Both the position numbers and the translations under genes were made by a program. A stretch of DNA of 64,000 nucleotides from Gnetum montanum (lineage: Eukaryota > Streptophyta > Gnetopsida > Gnetales > Gnetaceae), in NCBI GenBank assembly GCA_015680685.1, contig MNCI01017890.1, positions 1,063,332-1,127,331 of the forward strand. The letters run 5' to 3'. This document shows positions 22,306 through 32,879 of this stretch, in pieces (the first letter of the stretch is position 1; the number at the start of each line of letters is the position of its first letter). The notes beneath the pieces were generated by a model. It saw only the letters and a list, made by a program, of their open reading frames with translations. It had not been told where the DNA came from and did no database searches.

Positions 22306-25122
22306 ATGGCACCAAAACCGAAATTCCTACAAGAAGGAGAACCCTCTCAACCAAAGGAGAAGTGGCCCAAAGCTAAAAGGGGCCAACAAGAACAAGTCCA
22401 AGAACAACTAGAGGCAACCCATGCAATGAGACCTCTTTGTGAGGAGCCTAAAGTGGAATCTGTTCAACAAATTCCCAAAGAAGAAGTACCCACCAAACAA
22501 TCATAACAAGAAGTAGTGCCTGGACTTGCACCAAGGCTTGAAGTCACTTTGACTCAAGCTTACCTTGACGTCATTAGGTCTCGAGAGATTCAATGATCAG
22601 TTCTTTAAGAAATGAACTTCAGGCCATTCCTAGACAAAACTCTAGCAGAAGTCGAAACACAATTGCAAACCTCTCCCATGTGGCCAATCATCACATCCAA
22701 TGGGAAATGGTACATGGGAGAGACATACCTCTTCTAGAATAATTGAAAGCTAGGGTCCATAGTCAAGATCAAGGATATTCAAGTATCCTACATGGCTGAA
22801 GCTATTGCATAGGCACTAGGGTTGCCTGACATCAAGACACAGTTGGTAGAACTATCAATGAAAGGTGACCTTGAGGCCAAAAAGGAGTGGACTCAATGGT
22901 GCTATAGGGTTGACCATAAGGATTATGACACACTCACACTGACGGAGTGCATCTATTTTAAAATTGTGACCTATCACTACAATCCAACGATGAGGCCAAG
23001 CAAGGTGACCACTTCCTCTACCCGAGCATGCACTGCTCTAAGCAGAAAATTTCCTATCAATCTACCACAACTCATCTATTTGGAGATTGAAAAGCTCTTC
23101 AAGGAAAATAAATGTGGAAGGAAAATCCTAACCTTTCCATGCCTCATCCAAAAATTTTGCAAAAGGATAGGTATCGTTTGCTACTCCAATGATACAATCA
23201 GGCATGCTCCTTTGGCCTCATGGTTCAAAATCATAAAAGATAAGACACCAACAACCACTCAAGAAGAGGATCAGCTACCACCACCGTCCACTCAAGAAAT
23301 AACATTGGAGGCCTATGCAACCATTAAGTGCTTATGTAAAATCTGAGAATAGCTCTAAGCAAGAGCAATGTGCAAGAATGAGTAGGGTTGATCCATCTGT
23401 ATATCAACCAATAATGAGTCACCTTAATGAGGTAGCTTGAACAATCAGCCAAATGGAGAGGGGTGGACCAATTTTCTCTGCCCAAAGAATGCAGTTGCCC
23501 ACTAGGTCAGATTCCAATGCTCAAGAGGTGACTGTGTCCTTATCCAACACCATTTATTTTTAGAAATCTTTGGGAATGTCGCCACCTTCTTAGTGCGATT
23601 GGAGGAAGGTGAAGGGGCAACTATCTTGGTGATGTAGAATCAAGGGTAGGAAATGGTAGTTGAGGTAGTTGTTGATCATGTTGCACCCACAACATCTATA
23701 CTAGATGTATCTGCACTTCGAGACATGTAGATGTCCACAAGCATGGTCAACAGGAAGTTGAACATAGCCCAACATGAAGAATTATTGGATCGACTAGTGG
23801 GGATTGGGCAATCAATTTTAGATATCTTTGATTTTCCAGAAAACATCATCACAACCCACTCAAAGCTACTGGGCACAAGGGGAAAGTGCATCATTTTTGA
23901 GGGGTAACTCAAAATGACTCAAGCATAAAATTAGCACTTGGCTAGGAAGGTTGCTGAACTATGTGCCCACCTTGCTGATCCTACAATTTTCAGCCCAATA
24001 ATAACTAGAGATGAAGCTTTCTTATAGCTTCAAGAATAATTTAAGAAGGCTGAGGAGGAGGTAGTAACAACCATCTTTAACCACTCCATAGCAAAAGCAA
24101 AAATCTACTCAATTCAGAAGGACTTGGCTCAAATGCTTTAGGAGAATGAAACTTTGACCACCCAAAATCATCACCTACATAATGTTGATGCTCAAAAAGA
24201 ACGATTGGAGGAATTTATTCATTAATAGCAAGAGTAGCTTGCTAGGGTGAATACAAAATTGAGGAGATTGGCCATAGAAAATTGAAATCTGCCAATGGAG
24301 GAAGTGTGTGTCTTATGCCAGAAATCTGCTATCGAAATTACCACCTAGAAGAATGAAGCCTTGAAGTTTGAAAAATTTAAAGATCACCAGAGAGACTAGG
24401 TTGGCCTACAGAATGAAGTCAATGAGAAACACATCCAAATGGTGAAGACAAAAATAAATAAAGCCCTCCAGCAGCTCCAACAAGGAAGAGAAGTTTGGCA
24501 GCCCATCATTGATGGGATTGATGCCTACAATAAAGCGAAGATCTGCTTAAAGGAGTTACAGATAGAAGAAATGATAGAGTATATAGAGTTGGCCAATCTT
24601 CGTTACATGAACTTGGCAAAGCTGACTATCAGACAACCATGGTCAAAGTTAGAGAAACAAGTGGCTAGCTCATATTAGCACCATAAAGACACCAAGCCAA
24701 AGCTTGAGACTACAAATGCTAAACTCGAAGTTCTCAAAGCATGGTTCACAAACCAACAATCAACTACTGAGAACCTAGCCAAAAGGATGAATGACTACCA
24801 GGAGCTAAAGGATATAGTTAGAGTGTTTGACATTGAATGCAAAAAATTCACTACCTAGTTCGTCAATGCAAAGGAGCTATTTCCAGCAATCCCATGTCCC
24901 TAAGATGTGCCCATTCTGATCCACATCAAAAAAGCTACATGGATAGTGCACAATCCTAGAAGTAAGGAGGAAAAAATGAAAGCACTACTAGATACTTTCT
25001 GCCTCCTGCCAAAAGTTGTAGTAGTAGTAGGATAGTCACAACCACCCCGACCATCGCCCATGCATGAAGCTGGAGAAGCTCCCTCAAAACCTCAGGAGCC
25101 ACCACTGCCTAGGACTGTATGA
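22306..25122 (+). pseudogene. Element A ORF3, about 938 codons, env-like position
   Basis: The frame from ATG 22306 (MAPKPKFLQEGEPSQPKEKW) to TGA 25120 is a multiple of three, though compensating frameshifts near 23340 and beyond and many TAG/TAA codons interrupt it. Order: a charged, Pro/Gln/Lys-rich N terminus; a globular part about residues 150-330 with LTFPCLIQKFCKRIGI; a long coiled-coil-type region rich in E, K, Q and L to about residue 880; a Pro-rich end. The globular part resembles the 'putative plant transposon protein' domain (PF20167) from memory. No membrane segment is visible, unlike the env-like protein of Athila at this position. B and C carry the same ORF. Function is unknown. 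Confidence 0.72.
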
Positions 25123-25356
25123 TCTTCTCCATCAAACTTCATGCCATCAAGGAACATGTTGTCCAAATTTTGAAGAGTCAAGTCATCATGTTCATTTTTG
25201 TGTCCTAAACACCACTATTTTTGTAATGTGTTGATCCATACACCTGGGTACTCCATTTTTTGTCAAGCCAATCAGTTTGCTTTGTTTGTGAAAGATTAAT
25301 TAATAATCTCATACCTTCCCAATTTTGTAAAGAACTTGAGGACAAGTTTTCATTCA

Positions 25357-25367
25357 GTTGTGGGGTA
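25357..25367 (+). other. Element A polypurine tract
   Basis: gttgtggggta directly precedes the 3' LTR. The inverted form tacccccatg follows the corresponding LTR edge in C (37137), B (41871) and D (61937). It primes plus-strand synthesis. Confidence 0.78.
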
Positions 25368-26230
25368 TGATGAGTCATAGTTTTGTTGGTTGTGTCGACG
25401 TGGCCTCATCGACTAGACCTCATTGACAAGGCCCTATCGACATAGTGGCTATATTCAACTATAAATACACATCCACTAGTCACATTTATGGTAACAGAGA
25501 TTTTTTTAGTAGCAAAGCTCTTGCAGTTTGTTTATTTGAGAGTTAGAATTTTTCTCCTGAGTGCCCACAACAAGAGTCATTGAGTGTACGGATCTTTATT
25601 CAAGCATTGTTATACCTCAACATGATAGTGTGTGTGGTAATAAAGATGAGCTTTCTAATAAACCTTGCAGCACATTGGATAGATTAAATATTTTATTTGT
25701 GCATTTAATGTTTTCAATTATTTATTAATTGTTTTCAGTAATTAGATTAATGAAGCAATTAAGCAAGATAGATTAAACACACAAGTACAACCACTTCGAG
25801 CGTAACACATATTCGCTTGGTAATCCCAGCAGCATTATTACTTGGTACGCCCAGTAGCATAGTGCTTGGTCACCTAGCAGTTGATACATGGGTTCAAGAC
25901 ATGTACAAAAAGTGGGACTGGATGCTTATGTTAGGACTAGTTAGACATTAGTTAGTTAAATTAAATTAGTTAGTCCAACTACTTTATCCCTCTTTAAGCA
26001 CTGAAACCATAAAATACAACATGATAAAAATCAAATACCTCAATTACACTTAACCACACCAATGTATGTCACAAGTGTAATTGGGAAGACAACAAACAAC
26101 CTTAAAGTAAGATTCACTTACTAGAAGCCTAGTGCACCAAAAATGATAAAGTCCACGAAATTCAACTAGATCATGTGTGAACACTTTGTGATTCATATGG
26201 TTAGGCATAAGAGTACCTCGCCGCTTATCA
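25368..26230 (+). repeat. Element A 3' LTR
   Basis: It starts TGATGAGTCATAG and ends gcttatca. The TATA box ctataaatac is at 25459-25468. It aligns with the 5' LTR, with many transitions and a short deletion in the A/T-rich R/U5 part. Sequence of element G resumes just after it. Confidence 0.88.
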
Positions 26231-26235
26231 ACAAG

Positions 26236-26899
26236 CGTATGGTTAAGTGTAACCAAGGCACATGATTTGTATAATTTTATATTTTTTATCTATTTTGTCC
26301 TAAGTGTAAAATAAAGTAATTAAGTATTAATTCATCTAATAAACTATTTAATGCCTTAAGCTATCTTCTAACATAAGCATCCGCTCCCACCTACTGTACA
26401 CATCTAGAATGTGTTATAACACTGCTGGGTTACCAAGTGCTAACACTACTAGGATTACCAAGTGTTAACATTATGTTCAAAGTGGTTGTACTTATTTGTA
26501 TTAATTAATCTTATTTAATGAACTAAAGACATTGAAGTAAATCGCATGAACAATAGAGTGCATTAAAGTAAAAATTAAGCTATTTCGAAATGCTACAAGG
26601 TATTCCAAAAAGTTTGGCTTTATTGCTGTCACACTAGAGTGTCCAAATACTTCAATGCTTGAATAAGGATTCGTACACTTCTTGACTCCTACTATGAGTA
26701 CTTAGAACATAGTCTAACTATTGAGAAAACAAACTTGCAAGAACTTCCCTAAGCTATGGACTCAATGATGCCATAAATGCGGTGGGTGCAGGCATTTATA
26801 TAGGTAGACATAGACACCACGTCAATGCATCAGATCATGCATTAACAGGGATGTGTCAACGCATGCCCATTGGCGCAACTTGCCAATAATGTTTCATTA
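26236..26899 (-). mobile_element. Element G LTR, right part
   Basis: The LTR interrupted at 12998 continues here: gtatggttaagtgtaacc, aggattaccaagtg, gactcctactatgag (inverse of the family's gtaggagtc) and an inverted TATA box gcatttatatagg near 26790. Inverted U3 words with gcatcagatcatgcat and gtcaacgcatgcc follow. The right edge near tttcatta is approximate. Confidence 0.68.
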
Positions 26900-26950
26900 G
26901 AAATATTTGGTGGATGGGATGTTGGAATTTGACATCTTTTTTTAAGGATA

Positions 26951-27080
26951 TTTACCCCCAAGACATATAGTCAAATAAGAACTTTATAAGTTAGAATCAC
27001 CAACTAGAATCAAACCTATAACTTGGAGTTTCTGAATCAAGAGCCTTACCTATATACTTCTTAATTGCTTAACATCCAAT
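26951..27080 (-). repeat. tRNA-derived SINE copy
   Basis: Read in reverse, it shows box A words (gtaaggctcttgatt), box B (aggtttgattcta) and the body aagttctta...tatgtcttggggg. It matches the copy at 11006. Confidence 0.68.
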
Positions 27081-27157
27081 TATAGCTAATGAGAATATTT
27101 TTTAATTGATACGCTTATTCCTCTGTGTGTGTGTGGTCGACCTAAAATAAGTGAAAC

Positions 27158-27430
27158 ATAGGTACACCCTAAGATATATAGTTTAATTAGAACTTTATAT
27201 GACTCATTTGGAGCTTCAAAATCAAGTGTCCAATGGGCAATGTTGAATTATATAAAGTTCTAATTAGACTAGACATACCTAGGAGTGTAACTACATTTCA
27301 CAATTGTTGGAACATGAAATAAGTGAGACATAGGTACACTCCAAGATTTATAGAAGTTTATAGCTTAGTGCTATCTAGTAGGATTGAACCTATGATCTAG
27401 GGTTACTAGGCCAAGACTGGCTAAGACCTC
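27158..27430. repeat. Rearranged SINE fragments in both orientations
   Basis: A reverse 3' part (27166-27238), a forward body (27232-27300: gggcaatgttgaatt, agttctaatta) and another reverse copy (27335-27425: ggtacactccaag...attgaacctatgatc) sit end to end. The arrangement is a head-to-head pile-up of one SINE family. Confidence 0.65.
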
Positions 27431-27519
27431 ATTAATGAACAAGTGACAAGTTTAATCTTTATTAATAAAGCCTTGGTTATTTATTTTCTACAATTTTTAT
27501 CTAGGTGAGTGCCCTCTAA

Positions 27520-27605
27520 CAATTGGATGTTAGTCTAGGGGTAAGACTTTTGATTTAAAAGTTCCAAGTTACAAATTCAATTTTGGTGGGTAATGTTAAG
27601 TTATC
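27520..27605 (+). repeat. tRNA-derived SINE copy, truncated
   Basis: gttagtctaggggtaagac (box A), then acaaattcaattttg (box B) and gggtaatgttaagtt, the same order as at 11006. It runs into an unrelated repeat at 27605. Confidence 0.68.
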
Positions 27606-27999
27606 ATCATCTTAACTTTATCCCAACAAAATGGGATTGGCGACATGAATTTTCTTTCGCCATTTGCTTGTATGAAGAGCTAGATCTTTGTTTATTTGCT
27701 AGTTCTTCAAATCATCTTGAATCGTTGTTTTCTCATGTGTTTTACAACACTTGAGTGTGACTATTGCATTACATAGGGAAATGCCAAAGCATCTCCAAAA
27801 TTTGTTTTTTAAAAAAAAAACTCATCCATGATATTTGGTATATTTTTATAGTTAGTTGCTAACCTCAAGCTAACACACCTCCTTCCTTATCCCACCTTTA
27901 AAACAACAATGTTAACTTATAAGTTCCTAATTTAACTACATACTGTAAGAGCGTCTTCTATTACGTTAAACGGGCTACAGAGCCATCTATGCGGTGGCT

Positions 28000-28248
28000 C
28001 CTGTATGATTTGGCTTGGAGGAGTATTTACCATGATCAGGGATCTGGATCTACTTTTAATACCCACTTGCTTTCTGCATCATGGGCATCATCATAAGAAG
28101 GGTTTGCCAAGGATCCCTCAAGATATTTCAGAGCCTGAGTAGGGTTTGACTGACAACCCCAAAATCCAAAACCAAAACCAAATCCAGATCCGAATCCAAA
28201 CGCAACAAGCAGAAGCAGAAGAAGTAGTAGAAACCAAAGAAGCGAAAA
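28000..28248 (+). promoter_or_regulatory. TOM9 upstream region and probable 5' UTR
   Basis: A CAAAACCA/AATCC-rich tract (28155-28205) and an AGAAGCAGAAG tract precede the ATG, typical of plant leaders. No clear TATA box was identified at a confident distance. The region upstream of 27.95 kb is repeat-derived, so the promoter is probably compact. Confidence 0.4.
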
Positions 28249-28629
28249 ATGGCATCGAATGCTGCAGCGGGCAAAAGAGGGCCTTCGCTAGCAGTATCGA
28301 GGAGCAACAGCAGCAGTGGCAGTGGCAGTGGCAGTGGCAGTGGCAGCTCAAGCTCAAGCTCAAGGAGCTCAGGCGATGGAGTGGTGTCTCGCCTAAGCAA
28401 TAGCATGAGGAAATCAGTAGCTCTGCACAAGACGAAAAGGGCCGCCTATAACACTGCTCGTTTCAGCAGCAAAATCTTGCGTAGTACGGGCAAGGCCGCT
28501 TGGATCGCAGGTACCACGTTTCTGCTGCTGGTTTTGCCTCTCGTCATCGAAATGGATCGAGAACAACAGCTCTCCGACTTCGAAGCGCAACAGACCACTC
28601 TTCTCGGTGCGCAGCAGCCCAAGATTTGA
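28249..28629 (+). CDS. TOM9: TOM9/TOM22-like mitochondrial import receptor subunit
   Basis: A 126-residue protein of the TOM complex in the outer mitochondrial membrane, where plant TOM9 helps organise the TOM40 channel and pass precursors inward. Residues 76-104 carry the family signature: KILRSTGKAAWIAGTTF, then a hydrophobic membrane segment (about 83-100) ending PLVIEMDREQQL. The C-terminal end (TTLLGAQQ) faces the intermembrane space. Plant TOM9 lacks the acidic cytosolic receptor domain of yeast TOM22, as here. The ATG has good context (aaaaATGGC) after a purine-rich leader without upstream ATG in the last 100 bases. Unusually, residues 20-42 are a Ser/Gly run encoded by a hexanucleotide repeat, making it longer than the usual 90-100 residues. 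No intron is seen. It is the only intact cellular gene in the window. Confidence 0.93.
   Translation: MASNAAAGKRGPSLAVSRSNSSSGSGSGSGSGSSSSSSRSSGDGVVSRLSNSMRKSVALHKTKRAAYNTARFSSKILRSTGKAAWIAGTTFLLLVLPLVIEMDREQQLSDFEAQQTTLLGAQQPKI
28315..28362 (+). repeat. Coding microsatellites in TOM9
   Basis: Five AGTGGC units (28315-28344) encode Ser-Gly repeats, followed directly by three AGCTCA units (28345-28362) encoding Ser-Ser. Both are hexameric and so keep the frame when copy number changes. Confidence 0.95.
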
Positions 28630-30835
28630 TTCTCAATCTTATCTACTCCTTCTTCTTCTTCTTGTTTCTTGTTTCTGCTGCCACCGCCGGATCAATGATG
28701 CCGATGATGATGAATCCGATTTTCTTATTGTCTGTCTCTCTGTAAGTTACGCAGATCCTCTCTTTTTCGTTTTGTTGTCTTGAATGAGGAAGCCTCGCCG
28801 TCGGAGACAATTTCCCTAGCTTTGACAGAATGTCTCTGTTGTTGTTGAATGTATGCAACTCATCTTAGACCAGGTTTGCTCTGAGATCCACACTAGTGAG
28901 AAAACTTCGTATCTTCATTTACAAACATTTTGTTTTTGCTTTTATATCATCATCATCGTGATTGTAGTCTTGTCTCAACCAAATTATTGTTTTACCTTTG
29001 TCTTAACAAAATGCAATCAGTCGCATGAGTTCTCTTAAACTATTTGCGTTACTGCATCACATTGTGGAATGGCCAAAGTTAATGAACAATTCCTTTTAGC
29101 TGCTTTGTAATATTCCTTGGTCAATTGAATTAGCTCTTTTTAATAGCAAATTTACTAAATTTCATAGCAACTTCTTCAAAGTATAAAGCATTTTCAGTTG
29201 ACCTTGATTCAGTTTCACTCCCTTAGTTAATATTAATTTGGTTTAAAATATAATTCAATCTTGCCTTTTGATTTAAAAGAATAAAGTTATCTAAGGTTGC
29301 AAAAGCAAAAATGTAAGATATTATACATTTGAAACCCATTTATTGCTTTTGCAATTTTGGGTAAAACTGTATTTAACTTTACATGAAATTGATAATAAAA
29401 AAAACATCATCCAAATTGTGCTTCAAGAAAAATTTGTATTAGCTGAAAGTAAAATTGAATTAAAGTTTAATGAAATTACTTTACACTTCAATGAAATTGT
29501 TTTAAAAATAGTGAATTCCCCTGACGAAAGGGATTTCCTTTCGGTGCTTAGTTAAAAGTGTGACACTCAAATTTTTATTATGCACTTATCAAGAGTTGGG
29601 AAAGATCCCACAGTCCCTGATGCGACAAACTGTTGATGCAGTTATAAACATAGCAGAATTCCTTTATCGCCAGCAGTATCTTGGAAAATTTTCCAACTCG
29701 GTTTCCTGCACAATGGCAGTCAGAAAATTTTGTCTGTTTCATGAGCCGAATGTTTAAGCTGGAAATCAAAGCTGGTTCATTTTCATTTTAACAGGGAAAC
29801 ACGATTGTAAATTGGTTAATCAGAGTTTTCCTGAAAAGAAAGCTGGTTCGTTAGTATTAAGTTTGTTTTCAGCGATTCCCTGGAAAACTCTCTCTTACCA
29901 TTTGTCCCTTAGATCAATTTAATTTTTGGCTTTTCTAAGAGATTTTGATATGAAGCTTAAATTTTAGTTTTCAATCCAATCATTTGATTTAAAATTTGTG
30001 CTGTATGAGTTTGAGGTTGCAAGCTAGACAATAATTTTGAAAAACTAGCACCATATTTTTATAAAAATAATGATCCAACGTCATTGATCAAGATTAACGA
30101 GCTATTTATTCTTTAATTGGAATAAATAAATATCAGGAGTCTCTCGGTGAGGGAATGCAACAAACAAGGAAGTGAACGAACTTCGCCAAAATGGAAGGTG
30201 GAGAATTCAAGAAATTTAGAAATTTACATTCTCTTTTATTTCATAAAATGGGCCAATTACCTGTGTAAAACACAGGTCCGCATTGAATCATAAAAAATGT
30301 CAAGTAAAACATTCCCATGTTTCATTAATGCTTATATTCTAGGCTTTTCTGTTTATGGGTTATGAATTAAGTTGGACTGTATTCTATATGTTCTGGATTC
30401 TGAAATTGTATTAAACTAAATGATGTGGTATAACAAATTGTATTGCAATGATGAGTAATTAAATCGCATTATAATCATGAAACTAATTAATATCTTATTA
30501 TAAAACTAAAGATTTTAAACCAGCTAATGGTAATAAATATGTTAAAAAGTTTTATTTCTCCAGAGTTTTTGGGTTAAGTTTTAGAAAAACAATTAAAAAT
30601 ATGAAGCATAATTGAGAAAAAATAGTACAAAATAAATATTGATTTCTTTTGCCACTGTTATGGATGCAATAATAAGAAATACAAAATGATGTTCTTAAGT
30701 GGATATTGAAGTTGAGAATTTAAAATATAGGTAAGATTGTCTTCTTGATGGATGGATGAGGAGATTGATTATGAGAAATTATACTAAAGTGAATATGTGT
30801 GGCCTTACTATTTCTATGGGTGGGTGGGTAGGTGG
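28630..30835. other. TOM9 3' region and AT-rich spacer
   Basis: T-rich sequence with tctt repeats immediately after the stop (28640-28680) is probably 3' UTR; no poly(A) signal could be chosen with confidence. Further on no frame longer than 75 codons looks protein-like, and no repeat family of this window was recognised up to 30.83 kb. Confidence 0.5.
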
Positions 30836-30839
30836 GAAA

Positions 30840-30965
30840 ATAGGTACACCCCAAGAGATGTAGTTCAATTAGAACTTTATAACTTAACATTATCCACTAG
30901 AATTGAACCTATGACTTAGAGCTTTTAAATCAAGTATCTTACCACCAAGCTAACACTTCATTGTT
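30840..30965 (-). repeat. tRNA-derived SINE copy, best preserved
   Basis: In reverse: gttagcttggtggtaagat (box A), ataggttcaattctagtgg (box B), ataatgttaagttataaag, ttctaattgaactacatctc, ttggggtgtacctat. It matches the copies at 11.0 and 27 kb and gives the clearest consensus. Confidence 0.74.
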
Positions 30966-30969
30966 GTGG

Positions 30970-32230
30970 TAGAAATTTTGTATGATGCAAAGCATTAAGC
31001 TATAAAATGTGTGCACGCACACACAAAGTAAAAACAAAAAACAAAACAAAAAAAAACCATTGTATATTAAAGACAAAAAAGTTGAGATGGATGTTGGGTG
31101 TTATAAGATGAGATCAATTAGTAACTCTAGTCTTAACACAAGTTTGGGAGTAGCACCTCTAGGTGATAAAGTAAAAGGAAATTGCTTTGATCAATTTGAC
31201 TAGTTAATAAAGAATAAAAAGTTTTAGTAAAAGAGGATGTTTTTGAAATTTATTTTAATGGCCTATTATTTTTTTCAATGAGGATGTGAAGCTACATAAA
31301 AAAATATTCAAATGATACAATGGTTGTTTGGAATTAATGAAATATATGATAATATAGCAAATTGGCCCAGTGGTAAAGCCTATGGTTATAAACAATTTAT
31401 TTATTTATTAAAACTTCAAAAAAAATATTAAAGCCAAAAATTAAAATATGGTATGATGCTTACATGTTAAATTAGTAGAGGAATGAAGAAACATTGGAAA
31501 ATCATCCTTATATTCAATAAGTTTTAAGAATCAAATGTTGATTTTAAAAAATGATCTAAAAGAAAGAATTTTTTTAAAACTTTCAAAATTAGGAACCAAG
31601 CTATTAATTTCAAAGATTTAGAATTCACAAGATTGAGGAAAATGTTATCTCTAAATTGCATTTTTTTTACATCTTGGCATTTAAATATTATGTTCATAAT
31701 AATCTTACAAAATTGATGAATTAAAATAGAGTAATAACAAAGGACAAGAAAGCAATCAATAAATTGTTGTTAAATACTCTAAAAACTTAAAATTGTAGTT
31801 AAAATAAAATTGCGTACTTGACAAGGCTAATGTTAACCTTAGAGAGGTTGATATTAAATGTTTGAGTAATCTTGTAATTGATGAAGAATTAAACAAGTTG
31901 TTTTCATAATGAAAACTAATAAAGCATCCTAATGGTTTTCCAATGGATTTTATTGAAAATATTAAAATGTTGTTAGTAGGGATATACAAGATATGACACA
32001 TGAATTTTAAAAATATAGACATCTACTAAATTTCTTAATTCTATATGAATTACTTTAATTCCAAAGAAGTAAGCTACTTTATCTAGCAAGGCTTTGTCCA
32101 CATTCTAAGATGTATTTTCCTCTTTGATTTGTTTTAGTTTTTTATAATGTTCTTTCCCATCTATTTCTAATATGACTATAATCTTGCATATTTAGCCATC
32201 CTTGACTATTTTGCTACTCTAGAATATCAA
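30970..32230. other. AT-rich spacer
   Basis: Nothing coding was recognised. A weak box-A-like tggcccagtggtaaag at 31363-31378 has no box B and is treated as chance or a SINE scrap. A CA/A-rich microsatellite lies at 31010-31070. Confidence 0.45.
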
Positions 32231-32234
32231 TGTG

Positions 32235-32335
32235 CTTAGAACCAATGCTTAGAGTAATGGTAAGGTGTACATTTCTCAAGTCATAAAACTTGGGTTTGAA
32301 CCTAGGTGGAGCTACTTGAAATAGATTAAGCTTTT
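32235..32335 (+). repeat. Possible second tRNA-derived SINE type
   Basis: agagtaatggtaaggtgtac (box A-like) and gggtttgaacctaggtgg (box B-like) are about 40 bases apart, tRNA-like spacing. The flanks do not match the other SINE family. Confidence 0.45.
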
Positions 32336-32879
32336 GCTCCTATACCACCCCTGACAAGACTCTATCTTGGTATATTGAGCATTAAGCCTCTAGGTGATGA
32401 TCCTTACGACCAATGCTCACATTAAAGTCACCACATATATAGACTTCTCCTTTTAATTTTAGGTATGTTGTATTGCATTCTAAATATTGAAAAGGATATT
32501 TTTTAGATATAGCTCCCTTTACATGAGATGTTGCATTTTGTAAATGATAGTAACAAAAAGCAAGGAATACAAGATATTTTCTTTGGATAATCTTCAACTA
32601 GGTATATTATTTATACTTATTAATCTTTTCCACCTTAATTACATTTTAAAGCCTTTTTCTAAAAATTCAAGTTGAATTTGCCACTTACTACTTCTATTTT
32701 ACTAAAAGTACACAACTCAAAAAAATTTCTTTCTTTTCTTCCCAAGTTTCAACCACTCCAAAAATAGTAAACTCCTTAAAAAACAAATATTATTCAGCGA
32801 TGAGATATCCAATGGCAATTTGGTATCTTTTTGTAACCTTGAATGCATTGAACTCGGTATGTGCACTTAAGCTTATAGT

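Larger units (their letters stand above)
12999..26230 (+). mobile_element. Element A: Athila-like gypsy retrotransposon with third ORF
   Basis: LTRs of 920 and 863 bases bound the element, starting TGATGAGTCA and ending in a degraded ACTCATCA. The flanking five bases are acatg and acaag, one mismatch from a target duplication. Internal order is primer site, gag, protease, RT, RNase H, integrase, a T-rich linker, a second promoter-like segment, ORF3 and polypurine tract. RT wording such as VETNL, EGIMLGH and FLGHTSYYQ fits the Athila lineage as I remember it, as does the tRNA-Asp primer. All ORFs carry stops, so it is not autonomous now. It interrupts the LTR of the oppositely oriented relative G. 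Confidence 0.88.

Noticed and set aside
27605-27790. Repeat with ttatcccaacaaaatgggattggcgac, similar to a dispersed plant motif
   Set aside because: The motif is familiar from plant SINE or LINE ends, but no body or ends could be set here, so it is not listed as a feature.
28118-28430. Leu- and Cys/His-rich ORFs antisense to TOM9
   Set aside because: They are the reverse reading of the hexanucleotide repeats and the TOM9 coding sequence.
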